Positions 24,667 through 35,594 of a DNA stretch of 64,000 nt are shown here, in pieces (positions within the stretch are counted from its first letter, which is position 1; each line of letters begins with the position of its first letter). Location of the stretch: positions 3,162,064-3,226,063 of the forward strand of contig OW051468.1 of the NCBI GenBank assembly GCA_932521025.1, in the 5' to 3' direction. This DNA comes from Oscheius onirici. Its lineage: Eukaryota > Nematoda > Chromadorea > Rhabditida > Rhabditidae. The notes under the pieces were generated by a model. That model had not been told where the DNA came from. It did no database searches and was given only the letters and a program-made list of their open reading frames with translations. A program made the translations under genes and the position numbers.

Positions 24667-25926
24667 TTATAGACAAATGGTATAACCTAGAATTCTGGAG
24701 ATGATTGGCGGCACATTGTCCTCCGTTCCACCGCTGCCAATCCATTGTGTGGTTAGCTGATCGACCAGATCTTGTTCGCAGTTCCGCGAATGGACATCTT
24801 CGACGGAAAGAATAAGGAATGCATTGGGAAACTGAACTTTTGAAGATGAAAATAGACAAGAAAGACTTACAGGTGAAGAATCGCTGTCGGAAAAGGCTTG
24901 AATGACCAGAGGAGCATCCCAGCTGAGACGGTCGATGCTGCGAACGGCGGCTGCAGCTGGAGAATGGCGTGAGAGTTCTGAAAAGTTGTATACAATGAAA
25001 ATCGAGGTTCGAAATGATGTGGGACTAAACATATTTTTGAAAATTACCCGATTTGATCCGACTGTGGAGTTGTGCACGCTCGGTTCTACTAGTCACGTCA
25101 ATTACTTGTCTATTCGTGTTTTCTTTTGAAATCTAGAACTCGAATTAACGGCAAAATTCAAGTAGCTTACCTTTACTAGAATTTTGAAGAGTTTTTCCGT
25201 GAACGATGCCGAATTTGGACCGCCTAACGTGAGAATAACTGGTTCCGTCTTCCCGTCTATTATCCACTGCTGTCCCACGACGAGCAGTGTATTTTCGTCG
25301 GCTTTTGTCAGTTCTGGATAATCCTTTCTCAGTATGAGCAGCTCTTGTCTATAGTTCCTCCACATTTCTTGTCTGTTCTGAATTTTTGTTCAAATGCGAA
25401 CTAAAATTGATCACTTACAATGCCGACAGGGTGGAAGGCTGTCCAGATGCACCAGAAAACCATTACGAGGCAAATAATGAAGAGAATTCTTAAATGATGT
25501 TGAAGTATGAAATTCCACCAGTCGCCGGTGGTACAACAATCTCTAAATTTAAATATTAACCTGAAGAATACGGCTAAATCTAACCTGAAATCATCGAAGG
25601 TGCGTTGATATTCAGAAGGAGCCAGCACGGAATGAATTATGCTCGAATTTGTGTGACTGTGGTCCATAAAGTAGTTGGAGTAGCGACGACCCGCATTCCC
25701 AGCCAATATGGTCTCATCCACGGCTTTCGCCAGCAAAGCCGTCTTCCTATGCAGTGAGTCATTAAGAATCGGCGTACTGGTAGCTTTTGGAGAGCTAAAT
25801 TCAATGAAATTAGCCAAAAGATTCGAAAACTGACCCATATGGACTTTCTGTGTCAGACTGACACTCCACCGTCCGACGAACTACCCGTCCTTCGTCTTCT
25901 AGAGGCGGGTACATATTTTTCGTCAT
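24667..25926 (-). CDS. Single-pass membrane protein, candidate LAP1/LULL1-like torsin cofactor
   Basis: Five or six exons of roughly 310 residues. The N-terminal part is charged and probably nucleo/cytoplasmic (MTKNMYPPLEDEGRVVRRTV, SDTESPYGSPKATSTPILND). One membrane span follows at about residues 110-130 (HLRILFIICLVMVFWCIWTA), then a luminal domain with EMWRNYRQELLILRKDYPEL, GKTEPVILTLGGPNSASFTE, SIDRLSWDAPLVIQAFSDSD and PNAFLILSVEDVHSRNCEQD. Type II topology with a C-terminal luminal alpha/beta domain resembles torsin activators of the TOR1AIP family. That similarity is by eye and weak, so it is a hypothesis. A splice acceptor abuts the ATG (ttcag then CATG). It lies upstream of BOP1 on the same strand. 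Confidence 0.6.
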
Positions 25927-26600
25927 GCTGAAACAGTTTTTTAGTTGTAACATTAAAAAAAAGAGAAATGAGTTGAAAAGAAGGAAGAAAAGCGATTGAA
26001 AGACCCTTTTCGTGCTCACGTCTCTTGGTTAAAGGACTGTGCCAGGGTCTCGAAACGATTCCTTTCGAAAGTTAGCGGCAACTGAAGTTTTCAAGTTTCT
26101 TGTCGTTTTGTTTTCCCATTTCTCATTTACATTTACATTTACATTTTTATTGACGGTATCAAGGGGGGTTCCTAGATGGGGTCCCTTGCCGCTCCCATGG
26201 TTCGAATCCACTCTTCGCCGTCCTCCCTTGCCTGTCGTCGTCGAGATTCTCCCGATCCTCTCGGATGGCTTCCTCAGATCGTCCTCCCATCTCATGTATG
26301 GCCTTCCGACGACTCTCCGCTGATCGAGAGGAGCCCGGGATAGAATATTTCTCATAATTATCGTTTCCTGTTATAACGATAAACCCTAGAAATGTTGCTG
26401 CAAAACCAGTTACATCGGTGCGTACAGTATAATAATGAAATCACCGAATTACGGGGGAAGCATCAAGCTTTGAGCTGTGAATCTTTATTTCCAACTCTGA
26501 CTGTAAAATGGGTCTTTTATCATCGTCCAGCTTCGAATTATTGTATTCCACGTCTTGCCGTTTTCCAATTCGGCCGTTATATTTTTTTCAGCAGGACAAA
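25927..26600. other. Intergenic, contains a LINE 3' fragment
   Basis: Divergent region between the minus-strand membrane-protein gene and plus-strand RPB10. The only recognisable content is the LINE fragment at 26124-26355. An acceptor-like ttttttcag at 26582-26590 precedes the RPB10 ATG by about 10 bp and may be a trans-splice site. Confidence 0.5.
26124..26355 (-). mobile_element. 3' end of an RTE-type LINE
   Basis: On the minus strand the frame reads LSRAPLDQRRVVGRPYMRWE then DDLRK, the GRPxxRWxDD signature found at the C-terminus of RTE-type endonuclease/reverse-transcriptase ORFs. It is followed by a short tandem ATGTAA-type tail (26124-26146 on the plus strand as repeated catttа-like units), typical of RTE 3' ends. 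Only this terminal part is present, a 5'-truncated insertion. Confidence 0.65.
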
Positions 26601-26876
<276 letters not shown>

Positions 26877-27470
26877 GTGTATACAGTTCAAATCATATTG
26901 TTAGCCTGTATATTCTGTTTGTCGTCAAATGAACTTCTCTCCGCGTGAACCTACTTTTGCACTTTCAGGGTCTTGGCCCAGACTTTCACATATTTACCCA
27001 CGTTTCACTATCTTGGAAGACTTTTTGAGAATTTGTCTTCGCCAGAACCGGTTTATCGCTTAGATCTCGTGTAGTTCCACTTCCACTTGTGTCCGAGATC
27101 TTTTCCAATGTCTAGACTAATTTTTCCCAGAAATGTCTGCCAAAGTTTCGGTTGTGTGGTTTTGGACCGGTTGATGTCATTGTCCTCGGTGCGAGATGAC
27201 CGCACAACTGACCCTCTGCTGTCTCTGACCCCGCTCGAACTTTCGGCCGCTCTCTCCAATCCTCGCACTGTTTAGCCCGCGTCCAGTTCGCGTCAAACGG
27301 ATCTCGTTCTCCCAATCCTTCGACGCTAGTTCTCTCTTCCTCACACATCCGAATCCCTATCAATTTTTAGTCCACGTGCTCATTTATCGATTAGCTGTGA
27401 TGAATACCAATATTGGAACTTTCAGCCGCTCAATCTATTCATCCAGCCAAAGGATTGGAATCGGATAATC

Positions 27471-27914
27471 ATGACTCGTAAGTTTTTTTTTCTTTCGATT
27501 GAAAAATTGATATTTTGAGGTGGCAACCAAAGGGACTTGGCTCGCGAGAAAAACATGAAGAAGCAGCAGGAGCTGCAGAAGAAGAAGGGCGCCGCTGGTA
27601 AGGACGGCAACGCTGTAAGTTTTTTTCGTAGTTTTTTTTTACAAGAAATTTGCCAAGTGCCTGCACAACGTCTTTTCGTAGTTTGCCATCCAGAGATAGC
27701 CAGGGTCAGGCCCTGGAAATGCTCCACAATCATCAGTATATTTGTCTCGCATAAAGTCAATTTCCAGGGTCTCTCGACTGCCGGCCGTATGGACCGTGAT
27801 GCCGAAGCCATGCGCATCAAGCAGCAGAAGGCTGCTGACAAGAAGGCCGCCGATGACGCTGCTGCTGCCGGAGGAGCCCAGAAGGTCGCCAAGGTGGATC
27901 CGCTCAAAATGTAA
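27471..27914 (+). CDS. moag-4: SERF/4F5 family aggregation modifier MOAG-4
   Basis: Small highly charged protein that promotes amyloid aggregation in worms (MOAG-4) and humans (SERF1/2). Exons are 27471-27477, 27520-27614 and 27768-27914. Joined, they encode 82 residues beginning MTRGNQRDLAREKNMKKQQE, with the family core GLSTAGRMDRDAEAMRIKQQ and a Lys/Ala-rich helix, ending AKVDPLKM. The first exon codes for only MT plus part of R, an intron position I recall in SERF genes. The second intron (27615-27767) is 153 bp, a multiple of three, with no in-frame stop. Confidence 0.92.
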
Positions 27915-27931
27915 CTTGTATTTATCCTCAA

Positions 27932-27937
27932 AATAAA
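27932..27937 (+). terminator. Poly(A) signal of moag-4
   Basis: AATAAA 18 bp after the moag-4 stop codon. Confidence 0.65.
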
Positions 27938-29297
27938 CTATCTCTCCCATTCTCTATCAGTTTCAGATAAGCGCTTGCAGTCATTTTTTCGCTGCCAGTC
28001 TTTGGCCCCTTTCATTTTCTCTTTTCTTTCCGCCTCTAATGAGAGAAACACGGGACAGGACATGATGAAGCAGGCTCGAGGGACGTGTCGCCAAAATACG
28101 TGAAATCCTCCTGCCATATTGCTATTTGTCGCATTCTGAAGCACAATAATGCCCCTTCTAAGCCTCTGAAGGACAACTTAATCCCTGGCGCTTCTTCTCT
28201 ATTCTCCTCTTCTGGAGAACGACCATTATGCTCTTCTTCGCATATTAATCATGGGATGTTTTCTCCCCCAGGGAGTTGTATTCGCATACGCTGACTACTC
28301 ATAGCGACGAGTCTTTCTTATTGTTAGTCTGTTTTTTGTCTTCGTCAAAATTCAGCCTACCAACAGTCTCAATGCTCTCACAAAATATCTTGCCAGGTAC
28401 CATTCAGTCTTCTTGGAGTGACTCTATTCTAGTAGGAATATAGTCTGTTCAAAATGTAGAGAGCATAATTTGAATTGGCCCGCGCTTTTTGGTTGGCTGA
28501 GTATCCAACATTTACATGCTGTAAGATCGTACACAGCTAAATTTCCGCCAATTTGATTTGAAAACTGTTCTACGAAGAAAGCGCGGGCCAATTCAAATTA
28601 TGCTCTCTACATTTTGAACAGACTATATTGCTCGTGAATGCTATCTAGAAGAGTGAGTATTATGACTACAGAATTTCTCCTTCCGTGACTTTGACAAGAC
28701 ACTGGAGAGCTATAGCTGTCCATATGGTTCTGTCATTTGTCTCCCGAATAGCACAGATAGACGTTATTGATTCGGTACAAAATATTCCTCATAGAAGAGT
28801 TCTGCAACAATGGCACATGAGCTACGATTCTCTCACATAATTTAATAGACAAACCTGGTACTGTTTTCATTGCCTAGAATAGGAACTGTCTACTGTAGGC
28901 CACCTTTCCGACAGACTCTATCGACTTCAGTGACTAGTGCACTCTCGTTAGAACAATCCGCGCAGCAAAGTGAACCACTACGAGACAGCCTGCAAGTAGA
29001 GGTAGCTGCGTCGTTCTGGACACGATTCCTCCAGTAGAACCGTTACGGACCACTTGACAGTTCTCTAGAGACCGAAAGTGGTAGAAGTAGATAGATTGTT
29101 GACTGCGATAGGTGATTCCATCAATGTACAGTTTGTCCAGAGTGCGAAGACGGCCTCGAGTGAAGCAGAGCTAGTACCACCTAGACACTTCTGAGATAGT
29201 AGAAAAGAACACTAAAGCAATTGATTCTACCTATGTCTCCCCTGTCAGTCTGTCAATAAAAAAACAGCCTCCCGGTCAATTATCTTTACTCGGATTT
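27938..29297. other. Intergenic, contains a MITE
   Basis: Tail-to-tail region between moag-4 (plus) and the Ala/Pro-rich gene (minus). Apart from the MITE at 28441-28625 no feature is evident. Confidence 0.5.
28441..28625. mobile_element. MITE with perfect 48-bp terminal inverted repeats
   Basis: Bases 28441-28488 are the exact reverse complement of 28578-28625 (outer ends TAGTCTGTTCAAAATG). The unit is flanked by TA on both sides (28439-28440 and 28626-28627), the target duplication of Tc1/mariner-type transposases. Total 185 bp with an 89-bp non-coding centre. The perfect arms imply recent insertion or continued homogenisation. Confidence 0.85.
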
Positions 29298-29561
29298 TTA
29301 CTTCTTCTTGCCGGCGTAGGTCTTGGTGAAGTTGGCAGCCTTCTTGTACTGGAACTTGGGGGCAGGAGCAGTCGGAGTGGTGACAGGAGGAGCTGGAGGC
29401 GGAGGAGTGGCCGGAGCAGCAGCAGCAGGAGCAGCTACCGGGGCGGGTTCCTTCTTGGCTCCAGAACCGAACAGCTCCGCGTCCATGTCGACATCGAGGT
29501 CTGTCTGCTTGTGGCCGGATTCGACAGCATCCACGGGAATGAAAGCCGACTTGTCTGCCAT
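29298..29561 (-). CDS. Small acidic/Ala-Pro-rich protein, unknown
   Basis: Single-exon, 87 residues. The N-terminus is acidic (MADKSAFIPVDAVESGHKQT then DLDVDMDAELFGSG), the centre is a low-complexity Ala/Pro linker (about residues 38-66), and the C-terminus is basic (KFQYKKAANFTKTYAGKKK). No signal peptide or membrane segment. A possible splice acceptor (cctcag) lies 15 bases before the ATG. GC-rich codon choice contrasts with the AT-rich flanks and supports real coding on this strand. The long plus-strand frame over it is an antisense shadow. No family recognised. Confidence 0.6.
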   Translation of the reverse strand: MADKSAFIPVDAVESGHKQTDLDVDMDAELFGSGAKKEPAPVAAPAAAAPATPPPPAPPVTTPTAPAPKFQYKKAANFTKTYAGKKK

Positions 29562-32500
29562 CTTCTGCTGCCGTCTGAGGAGGGGACTCGAGGTTGGAAT
29601 AACTTCTTCCAAAAGTTGTACTCTACTATACTTTTGGATTACATATTTTTGGCAGAAAGTTGCTAGTTTTGTAGTTTTTTTATTCAAAGTATGTAGTTTT
29701 AAAAAAATATTACAAGTGGAGATAATTGAAAGTTCAGATGGCGATTCAGAGTTGCTATCAGATGGTCGTCAGAGACTTCTTCTCATACAGTTGTTTATGC
29801 TTGATGTGAGCTCTCATTTGATCAGAATCAAGGTTCATTCTATCAATAACCTAACTGTAACCACGACTGGAACCCTTTCGAGTTATAAGGCAAGACGTAA
29901 CGGGACAGTTGAGATTCTAGAGATTGTCCGGAAGGCTGAGGCTGAAAGTCGCTTCCATAGAAAGTATAATACCAGTTGAGCTTTTAATTGAAAAGAGAAC
30001 TTTTTAAAGCTATGTAGTTATCAGTAGTCTTCCCAGAAACAAACCAGCTCTACTTCCGCTCGTTTCCACTTTTCCCAGTCCAACGGTATGGTCAAGCAAA
30101 TCCTGTTTATGGTGAGCATTCAGTTCAGATGCAGTAGATGCCGTTCAAACTCGCGAGATTCCAGATGTTTTTAGGGTTACTGTAGTTTAGAATCTGAAGT
30201 TTTCTCTCGAATTGTTTCAAAGAGAGCAAATGGATATAAAAACCACTTCTCTGTTCCATTCAGAGACCTTTCGAAGAGAGCGCTCCCATCTCCCAATTGG
30301 TGCCTAATGACCGCCGTTGACAAATTCAATCGTCTAAGAGAGGACACACAAAGACCTTGCTCTTGTTACGTTCAGAATGTGTGTTCGTCTTCGCCTAATT
30401 ACATTATAAGAGCCGAGAGAGAAAAGACATGTGCCTCTCTGGAATCTTGTTAGAGCGGTGTCTCCTCACTCTCTGTGTAATGTTTCAGAGCGATGACCGC
30501 TGTTCTTCTCTGTGCTCTGCTGAAAAAAAGAGTCCGACCAGGTGTGTGAGAGAGAAATACTTCCGCCCTTATCAGTTACCTTCTTTTTCTTCTCTTCGGG
30601 ATTACGGTACTGCCTTTGCCTCTCATTTCTTTGGGTTAGATATAGCTTGTGATCCGCTTGACTGATCATCGGTGCGATGAGAAGCGGAAGTGAGTCAGGC
30701 AGCCTGAACAGCCGCCTGTTCTCCAGTCTTGTCCTTTTAATCACCACCAACAATCCGTTTGTCTTGATTCCTTTCTTTGGTCTGGTATTTTTAATTAGGG
30801 TTACTTTCAAACAAGCATCCGAACTACTGAATAACTCTGTATTAACCAAGGGATTATGTCAAAAGTGAGAAATTTTCCATAGACACGTGACTTTAGCTGT
30901 AATCAGTGCGCTTCATACTCTCTGACTATATTCCTAATTCAACTCCCTGGCGTAAGAAGTTTTAGGTGCTGAAAAACTCTTGTTTCCCGGGAATCTCTGG
31001 TTCGGTTCCGAGTTTGTTCTTGGTTCCGTTGTCTATCCTTCATCGAAAACTTGTGACTATCACCTACAATTTTTTTTTTGATCCGAGCTCTTCTGATCGT
31101 TTACAGATAAAGTAACAGTCTGTTTGGCTAGTTCCAGTTCTTTCAAAACTCCCTCTGTAGCCCATTTGGTACTTTCAGGTAAAAGAATTATAATCTGGAA
31201 GTTCTTTATCTTTTCCGGACTTCCTGTCATTCTGTTTTCCTCTTCTATTTTGCAGAGCAACCCGATCTCCAGAACCCACTTCCCACGCCTTTTAAGCATT
31301 TTGTTCGATCAGCAGCCGTACGCTATTTAACCAGCTTCTTCGTCGTCGCCATAAAACAAAAGTTTAGAGCTTATAACTTGACCTCTTTCTCACACACAAC
31401 CGGCTGTCCTCATCGCGTATTCATTCGAATCCGCCAATCAACAGACTCTCTCTCGCGCCTCGTTCACGGGGTTGTATAGCAGCCGACTGCACAATTGTCA
31501 CACACTCATACACGTTTCGGCCCAACAGATATGTGTCTGTTTACTTTTGCTCCCCTTTTCAATTGCTTACTGAATGACGGGGAACCCTTTTGAGCTAAAA
31601 GAGAGTGAGGGCAACAGAATTTGATTACCGAGGAGAGCGCTCATTTAGTGTGCTCTCATTTTGGAAGGACCGAAAGAGGCTATATTGGCCTCATAAAGGG
31701 AGACTGAGAGGCGAACGTTTAGCTGTAAGTTTCCATTGGTGGCAGCTTGAAACGGTTAGAAAGCTTGACACTTGCATTCAAAATAGACAGTTTTTTTTCA
31801 GTAGTTTCCACGTTGTCAACAACTCGAGATAAGAGTCAATTTTTACGGAATCCAGTAGAATCCCAAAAGAATTTTACTAATACTGCTCGTACTTCTAACC
31901 ATAACTGTTGTCTTTTGATTTTCTGCTCTAGATACCAGTTACTTTCCTCGGGCTTTCATAATACTCTTTCCTCCAAAAGTTCTATGGAAACTTTTTCTCC
32001 TCTTGCTTCAGCGGAAAAGAAAGTCACTCCTTGTACAATTAGCTGTTGGCGGATCCTAACTGAAAGACCCGAAGTTGTTCAGCCATGTTTCCCGTGCTTC
32101 TTGTCCTCTACTCTCGGTTCATGGCAATTATAGGCTCGTGATCCGACCATATTTTTGTCCCTCGACGCTTGACCACAAGAGTTTGTGACTCATAGGGCAC
32201 GGTCCTTCCAGACTCTTGTTCCGACCACTTGTGTACAATAAGATGCCTCTTTTGTCTGTGCCAACTCACTAATCACTCTCCTCAATGACCACATCCTTTC
32301 ATAAGAATTTCAGTCAAAACTATTCATCGCCCAGTTTTTTCTCTCCTCTCCTGATCCAACAGCTGCCATGAATCATTGAAGCTCTTTGTTATTCAGCTGG
32401 TCGTTATGAATATCCGTCGATTCATAGCCTCTTTTTGTTGTCAGCCAATGGGCCATTGTCTCCGCGCAACCAACTACTTGTTTTTCCACTGGACACCATG

Positions 32501-32801
32501 TCGTTAGGAATCCAATAGACTCTTCGTGAGAAAGTCCCCGTTTTCAGCAACATGGGCTCGCTCGTCGTCACTCGCATTATGTTCTTTGTAATGGCCTGAA
32601 TCGATAGGCCATAAAGAGAGAAGAGCCCACATCTCTTTCCGTTCCTACATTTCCAATCTCTCTCATTCAGTTCTCATGGTTACCAGAGTTGACTTTCAGG
32701 CCATAGGAACCGAAGGTCGTAAAGAGCAGCGAGGAAACAGCAACTGACGGGTTCACGACCTGCTGCTGGGAGAAGAAAAAAGAGCGGAAACTCCGGCTGC
32801 A
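29562..32801. other. Long intergenic region upstream of the CDK14-like gene
   Basis: About 3.2 kb without a supported gene. Frames are short and none has splice-consistent extensions. It probably carries the CDK14 promoter and any non-coding 5' exons. I see no RNA gene. Confidence 0.45.
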
Positions 32802-35496
32802 ATGTGGAGCAAGATCACCTCTCATCTCGGTTAGTTTTTCAGTTTTTATAGAACACTGTTCTGGTCTGTAATTTAGTGGTGACAAACCCAACTTTGCCGA
32901 ATTTTTGAGCTTGTTCTAACAATAATCCAAATCGACTAATCCTTTGACAAAACCTAACTTTTCATGAATATTTCGTTCTCACTCCAAGTTCAAAAGTGAC
33001 AATCATATCCTGACAACTTCTGACTTGTCGCGACCATTTGAGGTCCCGGACAAACAAACAAACATCCAAACAGTCCACCACAGACACCATTGCGCTTTAG
33101 ATAGTTTAGATACAGAAGGAATCTTGTCAGCTGGAGAGCGTGGTAGAATAGAAGGCTAGAAGATTATTTGCAATAGCTGGAAATATGTAGTTATGTTGGA
33201 ATCTTGGAAAAAGAGCTTGAGCAAAAGGTAAATGACCCTGTTAATTTATGCTACTATCTATTCAATCCCTCACAATTGTGGAAGTAATTTCCCCGAAAAA
33301 ACGGGATCGGAAAGTTCCCTTCGTTTCTTGGTCTTTCGTTCCATAGACGAAAAGTAGAAACACGCTTCACTAATGTCACCGCAGTGTTTCTGACTGAAGC
33401 ATTTTCCACCTTTTGGTCACAACGGTCTTTGATCTGAAATTAATGTCATGAAATTTGAATAGAAATTGCTCAAGCCCGCTTACTCTTCTGTCAATATTAC
33501 ATTCTTCTGACCTTTCTTCTTTCCAAATAACCCGATAGTACAATGATATTTGTGCAAAGCAGCTCTTGTTCCTTTACCGATTTTTCACGCGCTGACCAGA
33601 GTGTAAAGACACGGCGCTCAATCGAGAATTCATTTCCCGATCTTAATAGAAAAACACTCGATTTTAGGTCTTTGGCTCGGACTGGAGGAGGCCGAGAGAC
33701 CGATGAGGGCCTCCTGTTCGCTGTCCGTTCTGCACAATCCACAGCTGAATGTGGTCCGACCGTCGAAGAGTTCGGACAATCTGCATAAGGTCGGAAGTGG
33801 ATCACCTGACAGACAAAAAGGGACTGGTTTCACTCTTCGGAAGAGCAGGAACAAGGAGAAGAAAGTGAAGATGGTAGATCCGTTGACGCAATCGTGGCAC
33901 AGCCAAGCGCAGCCGATGACAAGTACCAAGAACATTTTTTCCTTTTTGAAGTGAGTTCAAAGAGACAGAAGCACTGGAACTGATGTCTAAGCGTTTGAGA
34001 GTCTATTGACTTTCTTAACTGACATATCCAGACTGTTTATTGCTGAAAGGAGACTTGACACTGGCTGTCTGAAAAACAAGTCCTCTTTAGATCAAATCGA
34101 TCCCGTTCAAACACCGGTCGATCCGAGATCTCTGTGGCTCCTGTTCCTCAACCTTCAGCTACAGCTCCTCTCACTCAGCCAAGAAGACGTCGTCCCCGAA
34201 GCGCCCACTACGATCCAAACACGGTTGTGGCTCCTGTGGCCGACGAGTTTCAACAACAGGACGTGAATGAGCTCTACGAGCGACTGGACAAGCTAGGAGA
34301 AGGGAGCTATGCTACAGTTTTCAAGTGTCAGTCGAGGTAAATTCTCTTTCTTTTTGTTGGAACCTATTTTTAGGATTGACGAATCAATCGTGGCATTGAA
34401 AGAAATCAAGCTCCAGTTTCAAGAAGGCCTGCCCTTCACGGCCATCCGAGAAGCGTCACTTTTGAGGACACTTCGGCATGCCAACATCGTCTGTCTCCAC
34501 GACATCTACCTTCAACACAATCAACTGACCTTTGTCTTTGAGTACATGGTACGAAAAGGTTGTCTTTCAACTTGATGACTTGGTTCAGAAAATGGACTTG
34601 AGCAAGTACCTAGAGTCTCATCCAACCGGTCTAACCAATCGACATACCATGCTCCTTCTTTTCCAACTTCTTCGTGGACTGGACTTTTGCCACAAGAAGA
34701 AGATTCTCCACAGGTACATTTTTAGTTCCAAACAGACAACGTTTGTTCTCCCAGCGTTACTTCCCATTTTCCTCGATTTCTATCCTCGATCGAAAATATA
34801 AGACGGAAACTGCCTGACAAATTTAAAAAAGTCTTCAACTTTCAGAGATCTCAAGCCGCAGAACTTGCTTCTTGACGGCGAGGGAGTTTTGAAACTGGCC
34901 GACTTTGGTCTAGCCAGAGCAAAGTCCGTCCCCAGTAGAACATACAGTAATGAGGTAGTAACTCTCTGGTATCGACCGCCCGATGTACTTTTGGGTAACA
35001 CAAACTATACAACCTCTCTGGACATGTGGTAGAGGAATATATTCAAACCATCTAAAAACAATTTATAGGGGTGTTGGCTGCATTTTTGCCGAGATCTGCA
35101 GTGGACAGGCTCTATTCCCTGGAACGAAAGATGTCGGTGATCAACTGGACAAGATCTTCCAGGTTCGAGGTCGTCCTGATCCGGCCAAATGGCCAGAGGT
35201 TTGCTTTGACTCTCATGTTACTCAAACTTTTCTTTCAGGTTCTGAACCTACCACAGTACAAGCCCCAAGACTACGCTCCCTACCGTAAAATTCCCTTCAT
35301 CGACATCAACATAACTCTCGGTCGCCTGCTCAGTCCCGGACTTGATCTCTTGGCTAAATTCCTCCAGCTCCGCCCTGAAGATCGTCTCTCATCCTCGGCT
35401 GCCATGCTTCATCCCTATTTTTCGCTTCTTCCGCGGGAACTGCTCCTTCTGCCGCCAACCTATCCAATCTACTCTGTGCCACATGTTCGCTGGTGA
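32802..35496 (+). CDS. CDK14: PFTAIRE-type cyclin-dependent kinase (CDK14/CDK15 family)
   Basis: Y-type-cyclin-dependent kinase, at the membrane in Wnt/LRP6 and cytoskeletal roles in animals. Exons in phase: 32802-32829 (MWSKITSHL, inferred), 33668-33950, 34091-34336, 34374-34548, 34589-34713, 34846-35028, 35069-35198 and 35239-35496. The kinase domain begins at [17 protein letters not shown]. The cyclin-binding helix reads [14 protein letters not shown], diagnostic for PFTAIRE rather than PCTAIRE kinases. [30 protein letters not shown] and [12 protein letters not shown] follow. The C-terminus ([10 protein letters not shown]) matches CDK14. The N-terminal extension is basic and Ser-rich, as in the family. 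If the first exon is wrong, ATG 33703 is the next in-frame start. It converges on the GPAA1 gene, stops 98 bp apart. Confidence 0.9.
32983..33109 (+). repeat. Interspersed repeat, copy A
   Basis: Starts CTCCAAGTTCAAAAGT and ends CAGACACCATTGCGCTTTA. Related copies occur at 53057-53175 (plus), 53873-53988 (minus) and 47451-47524 (minus, shortened). It lies in the first CDK14 intron. Confidence 0.65.
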
Positions 35497-35594
35497 TTGA
35501 TCTCTATCGATCTGAATACGGGTGTGAAGATTCTACAGAAACAATGTTTATTGAATGTAAAAATACACGTGGTAAAGACAAAATGACCCGGCGT

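Noticed and set aside
29323-29979. 218-codon plus-strand frame over the Ala/Pro-rich gene
   Set aside because: Gly/Ala-rich start is the complement of the Ala/Pro linker; the rest is AT-rich non-coding sequence.
30429-32133. Several short frames in the region upstream of CDK14
   Set aside because: No splice-consistent joins, no hydrophobic or domain pattern, base composition of non-coding DNA.
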